A stretch of DNA of 7,136 nucleotides, taken from assembly GCA_021812905.1 (NCBI GenBank), contig JAKAMM010000084.1, positions 1 to 7,136 on the forward strand. Direction: 5' to 3'. Origin of the DNA: Chloroflexota bacterium (lineage in GTDB: Bacteria; Chloroflexota; Anaerolineae; Anaerolineales; Villigracilaceae). The notes beneath the pieces are model-generated. The model did not search any database. It was not told the origin of the DNA and was given only the letters and a program-made list of their open reading frames with translations. Within the stretch, counting starts at the first letter, position 1. Every line of letters begins with the position of its first letter. The translations under genes were made by a program, and so were the position numbers. Positions 1-5,744 of this stretch are shown piece by piece.

Positions 1-288
1 CGCGGCCGCCAGCCAGGTCAGAGCCCGACGCGAATTTTCCACGCAGATGTAAGGTGGATTGCCAATCCGCCCTGCAAATTCCCAATCCCCAACAATCGCC
101 GCGGCGCCATTGTCAATCGCTTTTTGAATAAAGGCATGACCGTCAAGCGACCCGCCTTTCAGCGCGGCAAAAAGAAATCCGGGCTTGACGGCGCGGCTAT
201 CAATCGCAATGCCACTGATCTCAACATCCGGGAATTGCAGGGGAGAATATGCAAACGGAAAATCAACAAACAATTTCTGTAAAAGCAT
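1..288 (-). CDS. murE: MurE, UDP-N-acetylmuramyl tripeptide synthetase (N-terminal part, cut by left edge)
   Basis: The visible 96 residues form the N-terminal UDP-binding domain of a Mur ligase, an ATP-dependent cytoplasmic enzyme. MurE adds the third amino acid (diaminopimelate, lysine or ornithine) to UDP-MurNAc-L-Ala-D-Glu during peptidoglycan synthesis. The family signature is clear: DSR at residues 30-32, PGFLFAALKG at 36-45, DGHAFI at 49-54 and an AI..GAAAIV stretch near 57-66. The ending VENSRRALTWLAA fits MurE better than MurF, which shares the DSR/PG/DGH pattern, so MurF remains the main alternative. The ATP-binding and catalytic domains lie beyond the left edge. The ATG at 286-288 is the only sensible start: the frame upstream has no ATG, GTG or TTG before an in-frame TAA. 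A weak GGAGA lies about 13 bases upstream, which is long spacing. The gene follows the atp operon terminator, so it probably has its own promoter or depends on read-through. It may begin a mur/division cluster running off the window. Confidence 0.82.
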   Translation of the reverse strand, partial: MLLQKLFVDFPFAYSPLQFPDVEISGIAIDSRAVKPGFLFAALKGGSLDGHAFIQKAIDNGAAAIVGDWEFAGRIGNPPYICVENSRRALTWLAAA

Positions 289-317
289 AAAGTTGAAACT
301 ATCTCCGTATTTCCGGT

Positions 318-356
318 AAACAAAAAGGGTCCTGGTAATTTTACCAAAACCCTTTT
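318..356 (-). terminator. Strong intrinsic terminator after the atp operon
   Basis: Read on the minus strand, an 8-bp arm AAAAGGGT pairs perfectly with ACCCTTTT. Inside it TT faces GG, which makes two G-U wobble pairs in RNA, and then TGGTA pairs with TACCA around a 4-base loop. This gives about 15 continuous pairs, followed by a T-rich tail (TTTTTGTTTA). On the plus strand the TT/GG positions become A-C mismatches, so the hairpin is stronger in the direction of the atp genes. It starts about 20 bases after the b-delta stop codon and separates that gene from murE. Confidence 0.85.
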
Positions 357-375
357 ATGTCCAAAATGGTTTGAT

Positions 376-1110
376 CTATTTCAGGCTCTGGCGCAGACCG
401 TCGAGCTTGCCGGCGATTGAACCATCCATAACTTTGTCGCCGATCTTGATGACCAGGCCACCGAGGATGGAAGGATCAACGCGGAACACCACGGCTTTGG
501 CTCCGGCCTTGTCAAGAATGCTCTTTTTGACGGTCCCCTGTTCGACAGCATTCAACGGCAAGGCGCTGGTTACTTCAGCGGACTCGCCCTTGAAACTGGC
601 GTCGTCAAGCACGACAACTTTTCCAGATTTGACGCCGGAGAAAAATTCGTCGATCAAGGCATGCTGGCGCTGCTCGTCAAGCGCTTCGCCAACAAGTCTC
701 TGCGCGGCGGCAATCGCCAGCGCGGCAACCTGACCACGCAAATCGCTGAGAACACGGTTGCGCTCTGCATCGGCATCGGCCAGCGCGGCTTCATGCGCTT
801 TGGCGGTTTCCGCCTCGGCAGCAGCCCTGATCTCCTTGGCCGCGGAGGCGGCGCGCTCGGTGGCATCCAGAACAATCTTGCTCGCTTCGGCCTGGGCGTC
901 GGCGAGGATCTTATCCGCATCCTTTTGCGCGTCCTGGCGGGCATTAGCAGCTACGCGGGCGTCTTCAAGGCCCTGCGCAATTTTCTTTTTACGGGATTCC
1001 ATCATGTCCAGCATCGGCTTATAGACCCATGCGTTCAACGTAAGAAAAACAATCACGAATGCGATGATCTGAACAATGAGGAGACCGAGATTAATACCAA
1101 GTGCTTCCAT
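376..1110 (-). CDS. atpF: ATP synthase F0 subunit b fused to the C-terminal domain of subunit delta
   Basis: This 244-residue protein would form the peripheral stalk of F-type ATP synthase, anchored in the membrane and reaching up to F1. Residues 5-27 are one membrane helix (NLGLLIVQIIAFVIVF), followed by the b-type motif YKPMLDMMESRKKKI at 30-44. Residues 45-155 are an Ala/Glu/Arg-rich coiled coil, as in subunit b. From about residue 165 the sequence is the delta/OSCP C-terminal domain: TSALPLN at 181-187, VDPSILGGLVIKIGDKVMDG at 211-230, and GLRQSLK at the end. A normal delta (about 180 residues) also has an N-terminal helical domain of about 105 residues that holds the alpha subunits; that part is absent. 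The start at 1108-1110 is set by AGGAG six bases upstream and by the family's usual N-terminus. A longer frame opening at 1167 would overlap atpE. The gene begins 14 bases after the atpE stop and is the last gene of the operon. It could equally be named atpFH. Confidence 0.9.
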   Translation of the reverse strand: MEALGINLGLLIVQIIAFVIVFLTLNAWVYKPMLDMMESRKKKIAQGLEDARVAANARQDAQKDADKILADAQAEASKIVLDATERAASAAKEIRAAAEAETAKAHEAALADADAERNRVLSDLRGQVAALAIAAAQRLVGEALDEQRQHALIDEFFSGVKSGKVVVLDDASFKGESAEVTSALPLNAVEQGTVKKSILDKAGAKAVVFRVDPSILGGLVIKIGDKVMDGSIAGKLDGLRQSLK

Positions 1111-1116
1111 GTGATG

Positions 1117-1121
1117 CTCCT
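1117..1121 (-). promoter_or_regulatory. Ribosome binding site that fixes the start of the b-delta gene
   Basis: AGGAG on the minus strand ends six bases before the ATG at 1110. It overlaps the area just upstream of the atpE stop's 14-base gap and rules in favour of the 1110 start over the in-frame upstream start at 1167, which lies inside atpE and would add 19 residues not typical of subunit b. Confidence 0.8.
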
Positions 1122-1124
1122 GAA

Positions 1125-1364
1125 CTACACAACTTTGAAGAGCATAAGGAACGCGATCACCATACAATAGATCGCGATAGCTTCGGAGAACGCAATACCG
1201 AGAATCATGTTGGTCAGCAGATTGCCGTACGTATCAGGGTTGCGGGCCATGCCCGTCAGCGCGCCCTGCACACTCAGACCAATGCCCACACCGCCGCCGG
1301 CTGCACCAATCATCGCCAAACCAGCCCCGACGTATCGGGCCGCATCCAAAATATTTCCTTCCAT
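1125..1364 (-). CDS. atpE: ATP synthase F0 subunit c (rotor ring proteolipid)
   Basis: This 79-residue hairpin protein forms the membrane rotor ring that carries ions in F0. It has two membrane helices (about 9-36 and 48-76). The first holds the glycine-rich motif GAAGGGVGIG at 20-29, which packs the ring. The cytoplasmic loop is ARNPD at 40-44, contacting gamma/epsilon. The second helix carries the ion-binding glutamate E61 in FSEAIAIY (codon 1182-1184). Aligned from the loop to sodium-type rings such as that of Ilyobacter tartaricus, the Gln is replaced by I28, and the Ser and Thr after the Glu are A62 and I63; Tyr is kept at 66. This supports proton use. Translation should be strong: AAGGAGG lies seven bases before the ATG. 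It sits 42 bases after atpB and 14 before the b-delta gene, the usual a-c-b order. Confidence 0.96.
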   Translation of the reverse strand: MEGNILDAARYVGAGLAMIGAAGGGVGIGLSVQGALTGMARNPDTYGNLLTNMILGIAFSEAIAIYCMVIAFLMLFKVV

Positions 1365-1406
1365 GTTTGAGCCTCCTTATATCCTGCTATTTTTGTTTGT
1401 ATATGA

Positions 1407-2381
1407 TCAATGAACTTCTGCGTGCTCTTCTTCGTGGCCGTGGCCTTGTGTAGCCTGCGCCATGAAGACCATCGTCAACATTCCGAACACAAACGCCTGA
1501 ATGATGCCGACGAATAACTCGAACATCATGATCATCGACGGCAGGATGCTGATCTTTCCAAGCAACCCAGCCACGATTGCGACCAACACGATCCCCGCGA
1601 ACATATTCCCAAAAAGACGGAAGGCAAACGAAATGATCTTGGAGAACTCGGAGATCGTCTCGAGCAATCCGACCAGAAAATCCATCGCGCCGAAGAACGG
1701 CGTTTTGAACATGGTGCGGACATTGAAGAATTTGCTGAAGTATCCAGCTCCCTGTGCGCGAGCACCGATCACCTGCGTCATGAAGACCGAGATCAACGCA
1801 ATTGCAAAGGTGAAGTTCAGGTCAACAGAAACGCCACGGAAGAAAGGAACGAGAATAAAACCGTTTTGTATCTCACCGGGCATCAGGAGGCTACCTTGAA
1901 CGGGGTGGCCAGTCGTAACCTGATGAAATACACCAACAGACTCAAAACCCGGGATCAACTTGAGCAGGTTTGCAAACAATACGTAGAACATAATTGTTGC
2001 AAACCATGGGAAGATCACGGGCGCCCACTTGGCTCCCGTTGCGCCTTCCGTCATGCCATACAGCAATTCGAAAAACGCTTCCATGAGATTGCCAATGCTA
2101 CGCGGCACGAGATCGGTCTTCGCGCTCTTCATAAGCGAACGATTGGTGAAATAGGCGATCACCAACACAAGAAGAATGGTTACCGCCAAAGTTGGCAGCG
2201 TATTCACCAGATAGAAGGGGCCTATCACAGGCAAAGTGAACAACGGTTCTTTGATCAATTTTTCAGCCGCAACCGTAATTTCAGGCTGAACAGGGACAAA
2301 GATCCCGCCTAAAACAAAACCAACGACCATCAGCACGAGCACGACCCAACGTCGCCAGGGTCTACGCTTCCGAGTTTCCAA
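1407..2381 (-). CDS. atpB: ATP synthase F0 subunit a (proton channel)
   Basis: This 324-residue integral membrane protein forms the two half-channels that lead protons to and from the c ring. The essential arginine is R255 in SFAFRLFGNMFAG (codon 1617-1619), equivalent to E. coli R210. The last helix carries FELFVGIIQAFVFGMLT, with E288 and Q295 in the family positions. An N-terminal helix (about 12-30) follows a very basic start (ETRKRRPWRR), fitting positive-inside topology. The C-terminus ends in a His/Glu-rich tail (HGHEEEHAEVH). The start is a TTG at 2379-2381, chosen because AGGAGG lies four bases upstream and no ATG or GTG occurs in frame nearby upstream; an internal ATG at codon 18 would cut the first helix. 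It begins eight bases after the stop of the small AtpZ/I gene, so translation is probably coupled. Confidence 0.94.
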   Translation of the reverse strand: METRKRRPWRRWVVLVLMVVGFVLGGIFVPVQPEITVAAEKLIKEPLFTLPVIGPFYLVNTLPTLAVTILLVLVIAYFTNRSLMKSAKTDLVPRSIGNLMEAFFELLYGMTEGATGAKWAPVIFPWFATIMFYVLFANLLKLIPGFESVGVFHQVTTGHPVQGSLLMPGEIQNGFILVPFFRGVSVDLNFTFAIALISVFMTQVIGARAQGAGYFSKFFNVRTMFKTPFFGAMDFLVGLLETISEFSKIISFAFRLFGNMFAGIVLVAIVAGLLGKISILPSMIMMFELFVGIIQAFVFGMLTMVFMAQATQGHGHEEEHAEVH

Positions 2382-2385
2382 GAGG

Positions 2386-2391
2386 CCTCCT
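2386..2391 (-). promoter_or_regulatory. Ribosome binding site for atpB, overlapping the upstream stop codon
   Basis: AGGAGG on the minus strand shares bases with the TAG stop codon of the preceding gene (TAGGAGG) and lies four bases before the TTG start of atpB. It supports the TTG start and suggests that ribosomes ending the small upstream gene can restart on atpB. Confidence 0.7.
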
Positions 2392-2662
2392 ACGCAGAGA
2401 TATTTTTCTCTGCCTCAGCATTAGATTTTATTCTCGCCAGTGTCCTGCGCGCCACGGTCAGCATCAGGACGACTGAGAGAGGAATTCCCGCGAACAAGAA
2501 AATCAATGTAAAGAGCGGTTTCGTATGGAAGTACTGATCCAACCAAAGGCCACCAAATAGCGACGCAAGGATGATCACCAATGTCAGGCATCCCACTTGT
2601 CCCACCAGGACGATCAAAAGTGTACTTATAATGTTGTGTTTCTTACCATCCGATTGTGTCAT
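2390..2662 (-). CDS. AtpZ/AtpI-family small membrane protein of the ATP synthase operon
   Basis: This 90-residue protein has two membrane helices (about 12-38 and 48-68) with a short basic N-terminus and a charged cytoplasmic C-terminus. The stretch GGLWLDQYFHTKPLFTL at 37-53, followed by a glycine in the second helix (AGIPLS), matches the AtpZ/AtpI pattern (G.WLD....T.P.F). Members of this family sit first in atp operons; AtpI is known to help assemble the c ring, and some members are linked to Mg2+ or Ca2+ handling. Its place directly before atpB is the strongest support for the role. The ATG at 2660-2662 lies only a few bases after a strong -10 element, so the transcript is likely leaderless and no ribosome binding site is present. 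The length is typical of the family. I cannot separate AtpI from AtpZ or AtpQ on sequence alone, so no symbol is given. Confidence 0.82.
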   Translation of the reverse strand: MTQSDGKKHNIISTLLIVLVGQVGCLTLVIILASLFGGLWLDQYFHTKPLFTLIFLFAGIPLSVVLMLTVARRTLARIKSNAEAEKNISA

Positions 2663-2670
2663 ATCGCACG

Positions 2671-2690
2671 ATTATATCATAAGGTGTCAA
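2671..2690 (-). promoter_or_regulatory. Extended -10 promoter of the atp operon (likely leaderless start)
   Basis: On the minus strand a perfect TATAAT lies at 2676-2671, preceded by TG and one base (TGATATAAT), the extended -10 form. A perfect TTGACA lies at 2690-2685 but only eight bases upstream, too close to act as its -35 box; no good -35 is seen at 16-18 bases. An extended -10 can work without a -35. A start site about seven bases after TATAAT would fall at about 2664, two bases before the ATG of the first gene. The promoter sits between the nuo terminator and the atp genes, where one is expected. Confidence 0.68.
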
Positions 2691-2710
2691 CGAAGTCCTA
2701 TTTGATGGAC

Positions 2711-2762
2711 AAAAAACGCTTCGCATCTCACCGGACCCGAAGCCTGCTCCCACGCCGCAGGC
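2711..2762 (-). terminator. Tandem-hairpin terminator of the nuo operon
   Basis: Two hairpins follow the nuoN stop on the minus strand. The first pairs GCCTGC with GCAGGC around a nine-base loop (2762-2742). The second pairs GCTTCG with CGAAGC around a 14-base loop (2743-2718) and is followed by CGTTTTTTG. The two share bases at 2742-2743, so they may be alternatives. The second, with its six-T run, has the form of an intrinsic terminator and separates the nuo operon from the atp promoter. Confidence 0.72.
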
Positions 2763-2773
2763 CCTGATCCGGA

Positions 2774-4222
2774 CTAAAACAGATTCACCGCCGCCGCGCT
2801 CGACCAGCCAAACCACGGCGCAAAGACCGTACCGATCAGGATCACACCCAGCGCCAAAATTCCGAGTGCGAGCATGTATGGACGAGTCAGTGCGATGGGA
2901 TGTTTTTCTTCGTCTTCAGTTTCCGTACGGTATAGATACACATACTTCATCACGTTCAAGTAGTAGTAAACGCCCACAATGGAATTCAGGATACCGATCA
3001 CAACCAGCCAGGTATAATTGGCCTGCATGCCTGCTGCGAACACAAAGATTTTCGCCACAAATCCGCCGAACGGGGGCATACCCGCCAGCGACAGGAACGC
3101 CGCCAGCATGATCAATCCCAGCCAGGGCGAGCGGCGGCTGAGGCCGCGGTAAGCATCGTACTCATCCGAGCCGACCACGCGTCCGACAGCGACAACCACA
3201 CCGAAGGCGGCCATATTGGTAACGATATAGGCCACCATGTAGAAGACCACGCTCGTAATTCCGAGCTTTGAAATAGCCACGATACCGATCATGGCGTAGC
3301 CTGCGTGCGCAATGGACGAATACGCTAACATGCGCTTGATGTTCTTTTGCGGCAAAGCCAGCAGGTTACCAACCGTCATCGTCACCGCGGCGAGGACGGC
3401 CAGCAAAGTTGTCCAGGAAATGGTGACATCCGGGAAAACCACCAGGAAGAGGCGGGCGATGACTGCAAAGCCGGCCGCCTTGGAGGCTGTTGACAGAAAC
3501 CCTGCAATCGGAGTGGGCGCGCCCTGATACACGTCAGGCGCCCAGAAGTGGAACGGAACGATGGAGACCTTGAAGCCAAGTCCGACGATCAGCAGGAAGA
3601 TCACACCCAAAATAACGGAGCCCGCCAAATGTCCGGACTGAAGCGCTGCGGCAAGTGCATAAAGATTTGTCGTACCGGCAAATCCGAACAGCAGGCTGAA
3701 TCCGTACAACATCACTGCGGAGGTCATTGCGCCGAATAGCAAATATTTGAAGCCCGCTTCGGTCGAGCGTTCATCTGAAAGCATGAAGCCAGCCAAAACG
3801 TAGAGCGGAATGGATGTGGTTTCGATGGCGAGATAAAGCATGACCAGATCCGCGGAGGATGCCATCAGGCACATGCCAATGGTGGACACAAGCAGGAGAA
3901 TGTAGGCTTCGCCGCGCTGCCCAACTTGTTTATGATCCATCAGGAAGAGCGCCGTGATGCCCGCGCTGAAGATAAAGAGCATCTTGAAGAAAAAGCTCAG
4001 CCAATCGAAGCGGATCATGCCGCCGAGCGCCGAAACCGGGTCGCCGGGGAGTCCGATCAGCAGACTGATAATGAGCGTGGCAAACAAACCGCCAGCGGTC
4101 AACCAACCTGCATTGCGACGACTTTCAGCTTTCCAAAAAGGCTCAACGATCAACAAGATAATGGCGAGCACGAGGATGAGCGTTTCAGGGAGGATCGAGA
4201 GAAAGGAAGTAGATGTGAACAT
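2774..4222 (-). CDS. nuoN: NADH-quinone oxidoreductase subunit N (complex I, antiporter-like pump)
   Basis: This 482-residue polytopic protein is one of the Mrp-antiporter-like pumping subunits in the complex I membrane arm, where it moves protons as quinone is reduced. About 14 membrane helices can be read. The NuoN signature FHFWAPDVYQGAPTP lies at 224-238. The charged residues of the pumping path are all present: E134 in TM5 (YLAIETTSI), K218 in TM7 (FKVSIVPFHFW), K248 in TM8 (TASKAAGF) and K391 in TM12 (FVAKIFVF). The TM12 lysine, in place of the glutamate of NuoM, is typical of NuoN. The length matches E. coli NuoN (485). The start at 4220-4222 overlaps the stop of the upstream nuoM (TAATG), with GGGAG eight bases before, which implies coupled translation. 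A longer frame to 4321 runs inside nuoM and has no family match. It is the last gene of the operon, the usual nuoN position. Confidence 0.96.
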   Translation of the reverse strand: MFTSTSFLSILPETLILVLAIILLIVEPFWKAESRRNAGWLTAGGLFATLIISLLIGLPGDPVSALGGMIRFDWLSFFFKMLFIFSAGITALFLMDHKQVGQRGEAYILLLVSTIGMCLMASSADLVMLYLAIETTSIPLYVLAGFMLSDERSTEAGFKYLLFGAMTSAVMLYGFSLLFGFAGTTNLYALAAALQSGHLAGSVILGVIFLLIVGLGFKVSIVPFHFWAPDVYQGAPTPIAGFLSTASKAAGFAVIARLFLVVFPDVTISWTTLLAVLAAVTMTVGNLLALPQKNIKRMLAYSSIAHAGYAMIGIVAISKLGITSVVFYMVAYIVTNMAAFGVVVAVGRVVGSDEYDAYRGLSRRSPWLGLIMLAAFLSLAGMPPFGGFVAKIFVFAAGMQANYTWLVVIGILNSIVGVYYYLNVMKYVYLYRTETEDEEKHPIALTRPYMLALGILALGVILIGTVFAPWFGWSSAAAVNLF

Positions 4223-5733
4223 TATTGAACTCCCAGCAAGCGCAGAACGTTTTGAACGCCCGTTTCGACCATCGGCACCATGATGGATGGGAACAAACCG
4301 ATGACGATCATCAACAAGCACAACGTGGAGATGGCAATCTTATCCAGCGCCGTGATCGGGGTTATGTGACCTTCAAATTTTTCGGGCATCTTGCCAAAGA
4401 ACACGCGGCGGATTGCAAGCATCACATAAGCCGCGGTCAGGATGATGGAAATGCTGGCGATCACCGCCACCAGCCATTGGGCCTTCCATACACCCATGAA
4501 GATCGGGAATTCGGCCACGAAACCGGAAAAGCCAGGCATACCCATTGAAACCAAACCACCGATGATGAAGCCGATGGCGGCGAAAGGCATGACTTTGCTC
4601 ATACCGCCGAGTTCGGGCATCTGGCGTGTATGTGAACGGTCATAGATCATGCCGGTGATGGCAAAGAAGAGAGCCGTCATGATGCCGTGTGAGAACATCT
4701 GCACGCCCGCGCCCAGCAGGCCGTCGTGATTGAGGGTCGAGATGCCAAGCATCACCAAGCCCATGTGAGAAACAGACGAGAAGCCGATCATGTATTTCAA
4801 GTCAGTTTGGACGAAGGCGATAAATGCGCCATAAACCACCGCCACACCCGCGCACAACATGATGACCCACGAGAAGTGTTTTGCGCCTTCAGGCAAAAGC
4901 ATAATACCGACACGCAGCGCGGCAAATGCGCCGAGTTTCATCAACACGCCCGCATGGAACATGGAAACTGCCGTCGGCGCCGCAACGTGACCGTCTGGCG
5001 ACCAGTTGTGGAAAGGCCAGATGCCACCCAACACTGCGAAGCCGAAGAAGACCGGCAGGAACCACAAATTCTGGAATGAAGCGGAGAAGCCAGCCTTTTC
5101 AAGCTGAAGCATATCGAAGGTGTAGATGCCGGTATTCTGACCTGCAACCCAATACATCGCCAGCGCGCCGACGAGAGCGACCACCGAACCGATGAACAGG
5201 TATAGGGTCAACTTCATGGCCGCGTATTCGCGAGTCTGGACCCAGCCCCAGATGACGATCAGCAAATACATCGGGAACACGGCGATCTCATAGAAGAAGA
5301 ACAACATGAACAGATCAAGTGAAACGAACACACCGAACACGCCGCTGGCGAGAATGAACAGGAAGGCAAAGAACTCGCGTGGACGATCCTGAATTCCAGC
5401 AGAAACGTGCTCGCCGAAATCGCCCCACGAGATCAGTACGCCTGTGAACATAACAATGCCGGTCAAGAGAACAAGCGGTGCGCTGATGCCATCCACACCG
5501 AAATAAAGACTGATGCCCAATTGCGGGAGCCAGGCATATTTCTCGACAAATTGATAACCCGCAGCGGCCTTATCGTAGGAGATATAAACCCAGAGCGAAA
5601 GCAACAATGCGAAGACCGCGGCGGCCAACGCAACAGCGCGCGCTTCCGTCTTACGCTCGGCCGGGATCAACAAGAGCAACATCGCCGCTACAAGCGGACT
5701 AAAGACAATTACACTCAATATAGGAAATGCCAT
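4222..5733 (-). CDS. nuoM: Second, divergent NADH-quinone oxidoreductase subunit M
   Basis: This 503-residue polytopic protein belongs to the NuoM family of complex I proton pumps. The TM5 glutamate is kept (FFYEIAVFPMYLL, codon 5287-5289), as are the TM8 lysine (AGVLMKLGAF, 4936-4938) and the TM12 glutamate (GFVAEFPIF, 4510-4512). The TM7 lysine is not: the segment reads FAVLGGIWPFHNW where the neighbouring NuoM has FAIKVPIWPFHTW, so Leu (codon 5029-5031, TTG) replaces Lys. The following motif is SPDGHVAAPTAVSMF instead of LPDAHTEAPTAGSML. The two paralogs differ widely, so the duplication is old. Two adjacent ATGs are possible (5736 and 5733); 5733 gives six bases from GAGG rather than three. 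The gene begins just after the upstream nuoM stop and its TAA overlaps the nuoN ATG. Its product is probably an extra pump module in the same complex. Confidence 0.92.
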   Translation of the reverse strand: MAFPILSVIVFSPLVAAMLLLLIPAERKTEARAVALAAAVFALLLSLWVYISYDKAAAGYQFVEKYAWLPQLGISLYFGVDGISAPLVLLTGIVMFTGVLISWGDFGEHVSAGIQDRPREFFAFLFILASGVFGVFVSLDLFMLFFFYEIAVFPMYLLIVIWGWVQTREYAAMKLTLYLFIGSVVALVGALAMYWVAGQNTGIYTFDMLQLEKAGFSASFQNLWFLPVFFGFAVLGGIWPFHNWSPDGHVAAPTAVSMFHAGVLMKLGAFAALRVGIMLLPEGAKHFSWVIMLCAGVAVVYGAFIAFVQTDLKYMIGFSSVSHMGLVMLGISTLNHDGLLGAGVQMFSHGIMTALFFAITGMIYDRSHTRQMPELGGMSKVMPFAAIGFIIGGLVSMGMPGFSGFVAEFPIFMGVWKAQWLVAVIASISIILTAAYVMLAIRRVFFGKMPEKFEGHITPITALDKIAISTLCLLMIVIGLFPSIMVPMVETGVQNVLRLLGVQ

Positions 5734-5736
5734 CAT

Positions 5737-5744
5737 CCACCTCT
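5737..5744 (-). promoter_or_regulatory. Ribosome binding site for the second nuoM
   Basis: AGAGGTGG on the minus strand follows directly on the TAA of the upstream nuoM. Its GAGG core is three bases from the ATG at 5736 and six from the ATG at 5733, which favours the second ATG. The choice changes the protein by one methionine only. Confidence 0.6.

Noticed and set aside
2..9. GCGGCCGC (NotI site) at the left edge as a cloning junction
   Set aside because: It lies in frame within the Ala-rich LAAA part of murE and the reading frame continues through it, so it is ordinary coding sequence.
1111..1167. Longer start for the b-delta gene at 1167
   Set aside because: It would add 19 residues that overlap the end of atpE and lacks a suitable ribosome binding site, whereas 1110 has AGGAG at six bases and the usual b-subunit N-terminus.
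661..1170. Plus-strand reading frame of 169 codons opposite the b-delta gene
   Set aside because: It lies fully antisense to a well-supported gene, resembles no family, and is explained by the GC-rich coiled-coil coding sequence.
1866..2312. Plus-strand reading frame of 148 codons opposite atpB
   Set aside because: Antisense shadow of a conserved membrane protein; its composition (many His, Arg, Gln) is typical of the reverse reading of membrane helices.
376..2662. N-type (Na+) ATPase operon
   Set aside because: The long b subunit without a full delta suggests it, but no AtpR-like gene or beta-epsilon genes precede atpB, and the c subunit lacks the sodium-binding Gln, Ser and Thr.
2685..2690. 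TTGACA as the -35 box of the atp promoter
   Set aside because: Only eight bases separate it from TATAAT, and no -10 match lies 16-18 bases downstream of it.
4223..4321. Longer start for nuoN at 4321
   Set aside because: The extra 33 residues are hydrophilic, overlap the end of nuoM out of frame, and do not match NuoN; the ATG at 4222 has a good site and the TAATG coupling.
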